In this document: piece after piece, positions 26,320 through 38,500 of the stretch
Position numbering within the stretch: position 1 is the stretch's first letter
Layout of the letters: each line of letters starts with the position of its first letter
The notes under the pieces: generated by a model
Seen by the model: only the letters and a program-made list of their open reading frames with translations
Database searches by the model: none
Told to the model about the DNA's origin: nothing
NCBI GenBank assembly: GCA_964036275.1
Contig: OZ038440.1
Span: 12,871,690 to 12,935,689, forward strand
Origin: Litoditis marina
Taxonomy: Eukaryota; Nematoda; Chromadorea; Rhabditida; Rhabditidae
Length of the DNA stretch: 64,000 bases
Direction of reading: 5' to 3'
Made by a program: the position numbers and the translations under genes

Positions 26320-27953
26320 AACTTTTCTCTCCGGGCGAATCACCCAAAAAATCAAATCGACTGTGTACATGGTACAATAGTCCGTTTTCCATTGTTTCAA
26401 AACGTTTATTCACATTCTCCCTCTTCATTAAAAGTTTTCCACAGCTACAATTTATACAATTTAAAATCCAGACAATCCAAATTCATAAGTTCTGTTAGCT
26501 CCAATTACCAACAGAACTTACCAACATAACCAAACAGATGTCGTGTAGTTTTCTTTTAGAACATCATTTAAGCAGATTACGAAACATTTCAATATTTTTT
26601 CTGTTTTTTTTCTGAGCTGTACATAATTACTAAGTCAGATTGAACGCAATGTGTCGTTGATATATTCTTTGGTGAACTTATACGTGTTTGGTATATTCTG
26701 TACACAATCATTAACATTTATCAATGTTAGAATCAGCTGACCGTATTTGGGTTAATGAAATGTTTGTTAATATTTCTTCGATATTACTTTTTCGCAGAAG
26801 CGACATGTTTTCGAACATAAACATTATAAAATAGCAAACTCCGTGCTGGCAACAGTACTTTTTGCTAATCTGCAAAGCATGTCAATGTATTTCCACCTGT
26901 GAACGGAATTGTCATGTGAAACGTGAGAGAACCTCAGAAAACTTGCAGTTTACATATTAAACTCTCGTTTCCTTTATTATGGTCTGGTCTGTCGACACAG
27001 CACACGTTCGGGATACAATACCGTTACAAACTACAAAAACAAACACAGTAGAGTGAACCTTTTCAACAGTTTTTTCTAGGGAAACACCTCTGAGCAACTT
27101 TTGTGTTTACAACGCGCAATAGAGATACAATCGTTTCCGGGAAGGTTTGTAAATGTCCGTAAATGAAATTCGCGAGGGACGGAGGAACTCGCTAGTTAAG
27201 ATGAAACTGGCAAACTAATGATACACTGATCGGATATAAAATGGATTTATTCTATAGTTGGTTCTCTCGGAGCTCGGGCGGCAACTTTACCTTTAACTTT
27301 ATACTTTTTGAGAATGTTGTAAACACTTCAATACTCCTTGTGAAACTTTCACTAAATTACGAAATACTGGTCTGGATTGGAAACTCTAGTCTCTGTTATC
27401 AGTGACGTCGTATTGCAGTAGAATACTGCACTCGTGTTCCCAGTTAAATTTTGATTTGTTTATCTTTGGCAAAGCACAGAAGACTATCACGTCATTCCCT
27501 ATTGATTGGTTGTGAACCCTGTGACTTCCATGTATTAAAACCGTTTGTACCAGTTTTTGAATATTTTAGTCTCACAAAGACACTTCTTCTCTATATTTTT
27601 TCCCTGAAGCATAAGGACTTTCATATATTTGTTTTCTTTCATTCTTGGTTGTTAAAATATGAATAAAAGTAAAACACGGCTGAAATAGTTGCCGTAAAAT
27701 ATTATTATATTATATTATATTCTGATTCAAACGCAAAACTCCATTCATACTTTATACCAACTAGTGAGAATATTGAATTTCGGGTTGCACGTAGATTGAA
27801 TCTTGATTGATTGAAGGATTTATTTAGTTCTTATTTAAGGGCTGAATATTACTTTTTGTCTTTGAAAAGTTATCCAGGTCGTCAATTATAAAATAAAATC
27901 ACTTCTGTTATCCATAATTGCTCAATCGAATTCAGTTTACGCGCTCATCTCAG
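26320..27953. other. spacer between tandem paralogues
   Basis: 1.6 kb, AT-rich. A partial inverted copy of the dispersed element (TACAAACTACAAAAACAAACACAG) lies near 27024-27050. No exon-like frame was recognised. Confidence 0.6.
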
Positions 27954-29013
27954 ATGTCCGAAACAGAGAAAACCCCAATTGAGGAAGTTGAAGCTGACGT
28001 AAAAGAGGATAAGGAACCATTCAGTGAAAATTGGAGTAAGATTGAGGGAACCAAGCTGGTTATCAAGACATACTTCTTTCCCACTGGCCAATCAAAGGCT
28101 TGTTTTGAACGAATTATCAACTGGTCTGTTTCTGTATGTTGGAACTAGGTCAGATTTTCAGCCATGCAGGTTATCCTATATACACTTTGAACACAGTTAT
28201 TCTTCTAGAAAACCTCTGAAAAAGAAATAGTACCGAGGAGATACCGTTTGGTCTACTACATTTAGCGCAGGTTTGCGATTCTGGAAAAGTTATAATAACG
28301 TTTGAGCACAGAAAATATGTTCAAAACCAGTGCACGGAGTATGATACGGTCTGAAAAAAGAATCAGCAACTCGATTTCTTTTATTTTGCTGTGTTTGTAG
28401 TTTGCTCTGATCATACATCTAACTGCAATACTTACATCATCGCCTACTTGTGCGCCAGACTTTTGGGGATGTTTCACGAAGTTTAGAATTGATTTATTCC
28501 AGAAAATCGATATATTCTCGATCAACGGTCTCTACTATGAGCATCAGGAGCGACTCAGTGGGAGAATGGTCACGAAGGGCTGGGGAATGTCGCTGTCGCC
28601 CTGCTGGTGGGCCTGCGACATAAAAAGGTACAACCCACAAACAGAATTTCGTGAACACAATATTTTAAACAAAGACAAAAACTTGAGCTGAGTGAGGTTA
28701 TAAGTCTTTGAAGAAACATGAAAACTAGAAAGATTAGTAGCTTTGCTTATGTCAAACTGTTGTTCACGATTTCTTTGAAAAGATTTTAGTTGCATCAATT
28801 TCATCCCAATCCTATTGAGAAAACTAACCTTGACTTATCATGTTTCTATATAGAAGTCTGCGGAAGTCGAATTCTGGCTATTACAACGTGGTGGTGGATA
28901 ATGGAGACAGTACCATGAAGGGATTCACTGTTCATGACATGAACGCTTTTCTACGGAAGATTCGGCCCATGATGAATGGACAAGCTGTCGTTCAGAATAA
29001 ACTTCCATTCTAA
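27954..29013 (+). CDS. small PCWWACD-motif protein, paralogue 2 (function unknown)
   Basis: Exons 27954-28097, 28503-28627 and 28854-29013; 429 nt, 142 aa. Same family and same intron phases as the upstream paralogue. The N-terminus is Glu/Lys-rich (MSETEKTPIEEVEADVKEDK), followed by W-S-K-I, KTYFFPTGQ, GWGMSLSPCWWACDIKR and YYNVVVDNGDSTMKGFTVHD, ending LPF. The ATG directly follows a CATCTCAG acceptor, so trans-splicing is likely. By homology exon 1 ends at QSK, which requires a rare GC donor (28098). A strong in-phase GTATGT donor 36 nt downstream (28134) would add 12 residues. AATAAA lies at 29240-29245. Function is unknown to me. Confidence 0.75.
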
Positions 29014-29508
29014 GTACCAGTGAAACGTTTGCGAATTGAATACATTGGTATAGGTTTTGTTGAACAAGGAAACATTACACAATTACACCTACTACAATTA
29101 CACTTACAATGTATGTATACTTTTTTAAAGGTAAAGTAGCAGATAAAGGCCGAGTTCTCGTTAGTACTGTACTGTGTTATTTTCATTGAGAGCGGGTGTG
29201 TGTTATAATGTATGAAGCTGTGCTTCCACATTGTTCACCAATAAAACAATTGTGTAGTATCTCTAACGATGTTGTTCAAAACTTCTTTCTGCGCTGAATC
29301 TGCTTTACAATTTGTTCGGGGTAGGCTTTTCTCTTGGAGAGGTCTTCAATAAAATGAGTGCCTAATGTTATTGGGAGGAGTACGTTCCTGAGTTGAGTTG
29401 AGGCCTTTCAAAGTTAGCACGGAGTTTGGTAAAGTGCAGGGACTCTCGCGTAAAAACATCAATATTTCAATTGATCATTAACAAATTACACAGAAGGTTA
29501 GAAACGTT
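29014..29508. other. convergent 3' spacer
   Basis: Separates the small-protein gene (+) from esterase A (-). Contains the poly(A) signal at 29240. No gene seen. Confidence 0.65.
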
Positions 29509-32500
29509 TTATGTTGGTTCGACCGCCGTTGCCGTGATCAGATCATATTCGAGTTGCTTCATTTCTTCCCAGAAAAGATAATCAGACCAGAACAAACCTG
29601 AACATGAACATGAAATAATAACCAAAAACATTGTGTTGACTGATGAATATAATTCATGCTAAGTAACCTTTGTTTCATGGTGAGCAAAATGAACACTCGG
29701 TAGTTTAGTTGACAAAGGTTTTTGAACAACCAAAAAGAATTTCGCGCAGCTCTGAATCATGCAACGTGAAGAATATCATACACTGCTTAAAGAGACCATT
29801 TCTCTATAATTTAAAAGTCGCGAATCTGAAAAAATTCATCCTATTGTGTTCAAATAGTCATTAGAGATTGGAAATGAGACAAAATTGCCTAATGCCATTG
29901 AATACATACCCGAACTTGAACATTGAACAGCAGCAGGTATGTTCATTAAAGACGGACGATTATGTGGACCAATCCCGACGCATCGGTCCTTCAAACTGCC
30001 ATTGAAAAATGTATTGCAGTTCAAAGGACTGAAGCATGGGATTGGACCACACAATCGTCTTTTTCTATTATAAGTCTCCTATCTTTTCTCGTAGTTGAAG
30101 TTACTTTTCTATGGTAACACCCCAATTATTACCTTCGTCAATATCTGGTTCCGGTCGAACTTTTACGTGTCTCAACTGGGCATCGGATTTGGGCCAAGCG
30201 AATGAAGACGTCGAGGGATTTCTGAAGTATTATTATTAAGAGTTGGCTGCGGGATCTAAAATCTTAGTCTAAACACCCTAATATTCGTGAAATTCACACT
30301 CACATTGGCTAAAAAGGAAATCAGTTTGTAGTCTGTGGCGCATTTCTGACTCTTTATTTAAAGTAGGACGATTATGTGGACCAATTCCGACGTTACTTTA
30401 GACTGCAATTGAGAAATGAATTGCGGTTTAAAGGACAGAAGCGTTGGAAGTGGTTCAAATAGTTGTTCTTCTCTAACACATGACCATTTTCTGTAATCAT
30501 CTGCTCAAAATGAGTGGGTTTAGACCCGCTTGATACTGTGAAGGTAGTATTTTCTAGGTTAGTAACTTGTTCATCAGACAGCAATAGGTTCTGACAGTAG
30601 CGTATACGGTGTACGTTGACCTCACACCTTTGTTTTTGCAGTTTCATCTCGTTGCTTCTCGGTCAAAATCAAAATTAAAATTGAAAAAGCGGAATCAAGC
30701 TCCAACGGAGATCTTGTCACTCCCAATACGTATAATCAGTTTGTGACCATGAGTCATAGCAATCTCTGAGAACTCACCCAGTTTTGATGAATTGTGCAAT
30801 GGAGTCGACAAAGAACTTGAGTACTTTGTGATCGTCTTCATTGAAGTCGAATCTCTCCGATCGGAAGAACTCCATCAGATACGCCAACTCGTGACTGTGG
30901 AACGTTTCTGTGCACAGTCTCTTTATAGGAGACCGGAGAACAACATTGTTTCTCTGCTCCTACTTTTGATTGGACGCGTTGCGTGTCGCGCGGCATTGTC
31001 ATGTGAATGTCACGTGGACTGATCAAACTAATATACAGGTTATTTGTGCTCTCTGATTTCAATACAGTTAAAAACAGCTCAAAACAAAACCTCTGTTCAA
31101 GTTATGTCCCGGTCTCCTTTGAGAAAACAACTGACAAAATCATGTAGTTTGATCTCGATGAATGCCATAATTCACGAAATTTAAGCGAAAAGTAACGGGA
31201 TCAAACTACTAACCCCTGCGGGAAATGATAACGGAATCCGTTGCTTTGAACTAAGCGAGCCCGAAAATAGAATACAAACATTTATATAACATTCAAAAAG
31301 ATCTGCCGAAACGTAAACAAAACTCTGTTCGTATTACCTTTCACAGGAAACGTCGGTTGAAAGACTTCCTCATTGAAATAGTCAAAGTGATATAGAAAAA
31401 CATTTCCAGATTTGATTCTCTCCAGAACAGCTCTCAATACGGGAATATCTACCTCAACATTAGAATAAATCTGAAAATAACATTTGGAAAAACGTGACAT
31501 TGTATCATTTATACAAAGATAACTTCTCACAAAGCAACACACGACTCAAAACGAGTGACGAAAAATGAGAAAGGCAAATGTTTGGTTTGAATGTTTGGAG
31601 AAACGCGCAAGTTGCTTATGTTGAAACTTTTCCCTGCGTAGAGATAAAAATTAAATTTCGTTCTCAAATTTCTAATACATTTCTAACGAGCGCACTCTAT
31701 TCGATACGAACAAACCTTGACCAATTGACGATGAAACTCAGGAGACGTATGTATTGTTTGGTTTAAATAATAGTTGGCTAGTCTTCTGTAAGCTTCGTCT
31801 GACTTCGGTCCGAACTGAGGAGTTAGGGTGTCGTTGAGATACAACTCAACTGACGTGCGGTCGATAAATGGGAACACGGTTACATCGGAATCAAAAAAGG
31901 CTGAAAATAGAATTTGACTTGCGGTACTTTGATAGGAAACTCGTACGATTCGCTATCCTCTATCCACAAATCATGTATGTACGGTATAAGTTGCCCCATT
32001 CTGCTGTGTTCATAGTGTCATTCTGTCTCTTTGCGTATATCGTGAATACTTCTCCACATTTGCCATTTTTTCATAGGTTCCATAGGTTCCATGGAAAACA
32101 TGATTATCACATTACGCCGACGTTAAACGCCAACTAATCAAAAGGAAAGACATGTGTTGTTTCAAGCCAGCGTGAAGCGCACGCGTAAAAAGTGCCGGGC
32201 CTTTGTTCTGTTCTACCAACTCGTTATTCAAGAAGTTAAATGGTTGTTGGTGAACATCACGTACCTCTAATTAGACCTTCCAACGTGGCGAGACCAGTAA
32301 AAAGTGGTTTCCAAGGTCCTTTATGATCCTGAGGAGGGATTGGAAGAAAGTCATCTCCCACAAACGGAGTGAACAACAGCGAATCCTTAACAAATTGCAA
32401 TGCTTAAAACACGCGACACATGAAATTTAGAAACGAAGAGGTTGGTACCGCCTATTTGATTTTCGATTTTGAGTCTGAGAACGTCGCACATTGAAAAAGT

Positions 32501-35075
32501 TCAACGAGTTAAGGTGACAGTTGCGTGTTTTTGTTCGCAGTGATACTTGTTCAACACTATGGGGAACATGTAGACTGTGCAAAGTGCAAAATAATACCGA
32601 ACAAATACTATCTACTTCCTATATGCTAGTATGATTGATGGTTCTCTGACTGTACTATTGATTATAAATCGTATGAGGATCGAAGAAACGGAACCTGTGC
32701 CTCACAAATCTCTTCGATGGGGGTGTTCTGATAACACTCCAGTACACTAGTTTCATCTGTGCATCCTAGTTGCTGGAAAAATTGTTCGGTGTTCGGAACG
32801 AGTTGATTGTAACTGGTCAACATCCAGGCGGAAGCACTGAGCTGCACTGATCTTGCGAACAGATCTGGAATAAACACAACAAAAGTGACTGAAAAGTAAG
32901 GGGTCATCGCGATTAAAGACTACAAATGTTTTTCTCCATGCTCTTTTTATATTTCTCTCTTCTTCTTCTTCTTCTTGCCCCCCCCTCTCTCTCTCTCTCT
33001 CTCTCTCCGTTGAGAGGAAACTCGTTTGGATGAATGGAAGAGTGGGGGAATATCCCAAGTTCGAACACTGGATTGAGAAAGTGCGCGGGAATCATTGTAT
33101 GAAACATTTCTAACCAGCGTCAACTAGATACTACGAGAAAAATTGTGAAAAAAGGTAAAGTACAATCAAAACGTTACCTGATATCAACTTCTGCTATCAT
33201 GTTCACGTCTGTCTCATGAGACTCATCGTGAAACTTGAAAAACTGAAACTCACACGCTCCGACGAATGCTATTGATTTGTTGGTTTACATTACAACTTGT
33301 ATGTTATATGTTGGTAGTGAAAGTTTCACTAACAATCATGCTGAAATGATAAAGTGTACTATTACTACATCTTTTGCACGTTTTTTGTGAATAGATAACC
33401 TCTAGTATACCGTACCTCGACTGAACGACGAGACCGAGAGTGCCTCCGTAGCCATGGCTGCCGCACTGTGTCCCATTACAGTAACCCGGTCCTTGTCCCC
33501 GCCAAATGAATGAATGTTCTCAGAGATATATTGGAGGGCTGCCGTCAGGTCCCACAAACCAAGATTACTCATAATAACAGATGAGTTGAGAGAAGCGTAC
33601 CCTTGGAATAGAAACGATCAAAATTACCTCTTACTCGCTAGATGGTCTGTGAAAATTTGTTACACATAAGATATTCAAACTGTTGAACAGTAAAATACTC
33701 GAACCATGTTCATTTGTTGTATTTACCGGGCAATTTGAGTAGTAATACGGTGGAGTGCTCTGAATTTCACATATTTTTGGGCGTCAGTGCAACATTGAGA
33801 CAACATAACTGTGTGAGGTGGTTGTTTCATTTTTACTACTTGTGAACTGTTTGGTCAGGTGAAACGATTGCCATAGTCCTCAAAAGTTACTCACCAAGAG
33901 CCGCAAGTCTGTGTTGGGCCAATACCACAATCACGTCTCTGGATACGAAATTAGAAGCCAGAACTTGACTGTCATGCAGACATATGGTTCCAAACCGGAA
34001 AGCGCTCTGAGGAATGAAGAAAAGCACTGGAAGTGGAGCATCCGACTGCAACGAGTATACGATACTTTGAATAATAAAAGTATTTCGTACAAGTTATCGG
34101 TTTGATATATTGGAAGTGTCCAAAACTGTTGTTCCTTACCGACGTTGGGAAGATCCATCATCATCATGTTCACACCTGATAACTAAATAAAAATATAATT
34201 TATGCCCATTTTCTCGGCTGTTTCTATACCTAGAAGTGTCAAGTATTCTGCGCGTCTCAACCTCTGCTTTATCCGCCGATACCATGTATTGTCTCACCTG
34301 ATTATCATTGGCCTATTGTAGTTCAATGGACCGTTGACACGGCATTGGTCCACATAATCGTCCTGCTCAAGTAAAAAAAAACAAATATGATACTACAAAA
34401 GTTGTTCTTCATTGAACAAAAACCAACTTGGTGTACAGGAGTGTAGACATCTAGATACAAACAATCTTCACTGTACGAGATAGAGGAGGTATTGTCAACA
34501 AATGGACTTTGAATACAGCCTGGAGCACAATTTTGGACAGATCGCACTCCCTTCCATCTCACAGGCGGACTGGAACGCTGAAAACAGTTGGTAGAGAAAT
34601 ATCTATGAAAGTTCTATATAATTATTTTCCGATATAAAAAAACATGAAAGCCGTTTAGAGCACATAAAATACTTTATGAAAGATCATTTTTGTATACACG
34701 ACCAGCAGAGGGTTTTATTTCACTTTACGTCGTTCCGGTTTGGAATACAAGCTTTTCGAATTGAAAATGTGTTTCAAAATGAACTTAGTGTCAAACACTG
34801 TACGATTACTGTGCTCCTAGTACATGTGACAGAAATACGATTTAACGAACTAGCAATTTTCTTATAAATGTCGAAAAAACTTATTCGTATCTTACCATTC
34901 CACGATCCTTATTCGTGATTGGTCTTGCGTATGGAATACCAATGTAGGAGTTCATTGTGACATTGTTGGCAACATTCACAATACCCTCCAGGGTACCGTA
35001 TTTTGTTGTAACAATAGGTGAACAATGAGTGTACAAAATACTACAGAGAATCAAACATATTGGTAAGAGTGCCAT
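29509..35075 (-). CDS. type-B carboxylesterase-like protein A, predicted catalytically defective
   Basis: Exons on the - strand: 34896-35075, 34428-34577, 33895-34045, 33416-33601, 32695-32864, 32265-32385, 31716-31900, 31338-31470, 30778-30907, 30133-30221, 29509-29597; 1584 nt, 527 aa. Signal peptide (MALLPICLILCSILYTHC), then the alpha/beta-hydrolase carboxylesterase fold with SEDCLYLDVYTP and GLWDLTAALQYISENI, a putative acid in TLEGLI and the His in FHSHEL. The oxyanion-hole motif, HGGAF in neighbours B and C, reads PQSAF here (residues 122-126). The nucleophile elbow is GHSAA instead of GxSxG. The frame, splice sites and phases are all intact, so this is not ordinary decay. I infer a secreted pseudoenzyme; normal esterase activity would be surprising. 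A weak acceptor (ATTTGACAG) lies 7 bp before the ATG. The 8.3-kb duplication begins 4 bp upstream of the ATG. Confidence 0.85.
29955..30059. repeat. foldback element in esterase A intron 10
   Basis: Termini GACGATTATGTGGACCAATC and GATTGGACCACACAATCGTC are near-perfect inverted repeats. Related half-elements occur at about 30364-30450 and 34315-34370 in other introns of the same gene, so the family has hit this gene at least three times. Confidence 0.75.
31143..31211 (-). repeat. dispersed TGTAGTTTGATC-family element
   Basis: Starts TGTAGTTTGATCTCGATG and ends GGGATCAAACTAC, in an intron of esterase A, inverted relative to most other copies. Confidence 0.65.
32945..33008. repeat. CT-rich simple repeat
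   Basis: TTCTTCTTCTTC followed by (CT)n in intron 4 of esterase A. Confidence 0.85.
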
Positions 35076-35527
35076 TTTGGGCTGTCAAATGTTCAAAAGA
35101 ATAATACTAGTTGCACCTACTTACAGAACTGTGAAAGGCACCTTATCGCACCAGTTTTTACAAACTTGGTGATCTCACTTCATATGGGTGGTCTCCAGCT
35201 GGAGACAGTTTCACAAAAACTCTTATCTTACTGACTACTAATCGTCGATTATGAGAATCTGTGTCCTGAACGGCACAAGATTTCTTGAATTGCGACGCTA
35301 GGAGAAAAAGACGTTTGTATAACTTTACGTTTCTATACGTTTGTATATAAAATAAGTTAAAGGAATTATCTCAGGCGTGCATGCTGTTCGATTGGTAATC
35401 ATGGAAAAAATTGTGAGGAACTATATTTTCTCATCCAAAACTTATGTTTGCTACTTTAATGACTTTTTTCCTGTTCAGAAGTACTATTTTATTCATAAAA
35501 TAGCAAAGATAGCAGAACTTTCCATAT

Positions 35528-38500
35528 TTATTCGGAAACAGGTGTAGCGAAAATGGCGTCGTATCCCAGATTCTTCATTTGCTCCCAGAACTCGAAGTCC
35601 GACTTGAACAAATCTGAAAGACATTCAAAAAATAGTATAAGACGAAACATTAGCAGACTATAATAATTCTGTTCTGTCTGAGAACGAGTGTGCCATGCTG
35701 TAGGAATACCTGAATGTATCATAGTCTTTCACAGACTCAGATTTATACTATACTGTTATCCAATTGCATAGTCACGTGAAACATGTTAAACACAGCAGAA
35801 TTCAGAGACGTGCAATGAAAGAGTGCACGGTGATTCATTAGATTGCGAACTTTACGTGACTATTCAATTGACTTACAGTAAAGATTTCTTAGATGTCAAC
35901 CAGATGTTTTAGAGTCCTACTGTAGGCATCGGAACGGACTTATTGATTGCTAGTGTTTGTGTATGATTGCACCAAGGAGAGACACGCCTAACTCCCACAA
36001 ATGCTGAATTTCGTGCAATTAACGATTTCTGTGTTTTCTCACTAAGTTTACCTTTGCTGATTATGGGTTGCTCTCGTATTTTCAGATGAGTGAACCTCTC
36101 ATCGGCCTTCGGCCAGGGTACTTCTTCCGTAGATGGATCACTAGAATTTGTAAACTTTACATTACAAAATATACCCTTTTGGTAAAATTTGAAAAAAAAA
36201 ACTAGACAATCTTAAATGTTTACAGAAAAGTAATGTGTATGTACAAACAATCTCAACTTTTCTAGGCCGTCAAATAACTTTCCTCAACTTTAGTGTACGT
36301 AAAACGGATTGAATCTCACCCTTTGATAACGAAATTGGCAATACCATCCACGAAAACTTTCTGTACTTTGTAGTCCGCCGCAGTAAATTTGAACTTTTTA
36401 CCCACAAACGTATCAAGAAGGTAGGGAAACTCGTGGCAATGGTACGTTTCTATAAATGAATAATGTTAAAGTTGTGCTTAAAACTCCCGGAACTTATACT
36501 GTGGAGGAAACTTTTCTCTGTGTTTTCAATAATAGGAAGTTTGTTTGTTTTCGAAAATAAAGTTTGTTCTGGAGGAAGTTCGATTCCGAGCTGCTGTGTT
36601 ACAACTAGTTAGAGCTGTAGTGATAATGTCCTGGGAACCTATAGTTGGTGAGATGTATTTGCAAATGGAAGAGAAAGTCACATGGAAATATGGAATCTTT
36701 GAGTTATCTTGTTAGATTATCCCCCGAGTATTTTTTTCGATCACTCGCATGTCTGTAGTTGTTTTGTTCCTAGCTTAATACTGGACCGACCTTTAACAGG
36801 TGCATAATCTTCAAATGCATCATCGTTGAAATGCTCGAAATGATAAAGAAACACATTGGTGCTCTTTGATTTTGCAGCAACTTCCCTCAGCGAAGCTATG
36901 TCGATCAGAATGTTGGAGTTTATCTGGAACAAATGATTCTCGTAAATTTGGGTAATACAGCAAACAACGAACTGACAAACTACTATGAACGAGCGAGCCA
37001 CAAAAAATGAAATGTGGAGAACGTTTTGTATCTAGAAAAATTTGCTTCAAACTTTCTCAGTGTGAACGCGAAAGTTGACTTACCTTGGCGAACTGATGAA
37101 TATAGAACGAAGAGTTCTGTTTGGTTTCTCCAAGAAAATACTGGGAGAGTCTGGTATATGCCTTATTTTCCCTCCCTTTGTAATATGGAACCATGGATTC
37201 ATTCAAGAACAGTTCCACAGAAAAACGATCCACAAACGGATTAATTGAGGGATCAGTGTGAAAGAATGCTTAAAGACAGACATAATTATAAACTACAGCA
37301 GTGAAATGGTTTTCTCCTACATGAGAATAATGTGGTTCTGACAGATTTTTAGTTTTCGAATAACTCTACGGAAAAAGTGCAACACTGCCGTAGTTGTATA
37401 GATGACGGGTTACATTGGTTCAGGAATTTTACGGAAGCTTCATTATGGCGACTTACTTTTAGAAAATGGTTCTCATACGTAACTCCACGCAAAAGTGCAG
37501 CATTTATGCCATTTCTTATTCGACATATTACGTTTATCTCAGAGCATTCAACTTTCATAATGTAGGCACCTACTGAAAAGTAGACCTTCCAGTGACATCA
37601 CTCCGATGAGTAATGGCTTGACCGGCAAGTCTCTGACATCTTGCGGCGGTATCGGGATGAAGTCATCTCCAATGGTGGGGGTGAACGCCATTATGCTTGC
37701 CTACGGAATATGAATTAATTGATTGTATTTTTGTTTAAGTTCATAGGCGTATTCGCCAATCCGTTATGAACACAACCGTCTGGAGTGGCACTTTTCTCTC
37801 AGTGAATGAAAAACAGCAAATAAAGAAGCAAATGAACTGCAAACACTATAAATGGTTGGTGTTTGCTGTGAAAATAAGTTTGAAATTGATGAGCTTGGCT
37901 CAGCACCCAAAGGTACTATTCCAGTGACGCCAAAGTCATCTCAAAAATAGACAGTGAAAAATGCATCGACAAAACATAATCAGGGTTTGCTTTTCAGATG
38001 CTAATTTGTGCATAAACTATAACGTAAAACGGTTACCTGTGCTTCAAATATTTGATCTACAGTAGCCTTCTGAAAGCATTCTCTCCTAGTTTTCTCCTCC
38101 AAGCATCCGAGATTCTCGAAGAATGCTTGAGACCGAGATAGAAGGTCAGTGTAAGTGGTCAGCATCCACGAAGAACCACTCATTTGAATAGCTTGCGAAA
38201 AGAGATCTGAACAAGATTGCAAACATACATACTAAAACCGTATGAAACGATAGACGTTGTCCTACTGTATAGTTCATTTGGTCTGTGTGAAAAAAGGCAT
38301 ACTCCTCCATAGACTTTTCCAAACAAGCTTGTACGGTGTATGTACGAATGTTACTCTATCCCGCTGTGTTTGTAGTTTGACCCCCTTGGCTTTCCAAATC
38401 GAGATTATGACGCGTTTCGAGTTCAAACGGTAACAGAAATATTTTCACTTCGTCTTATATATTGGCTTACTGTTAATCGTATTTTCATGCGTTTTGGCGA

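Noticed and set aside
33931..34173. Methionine-rich frame (MNMMMMDLPNV) in esterase A
   Set aside because: Conflicts in frame with the exon at 33895-34045, whose encoded block LPVLFFI and phase match B and C. The region right of 34045 is intron.
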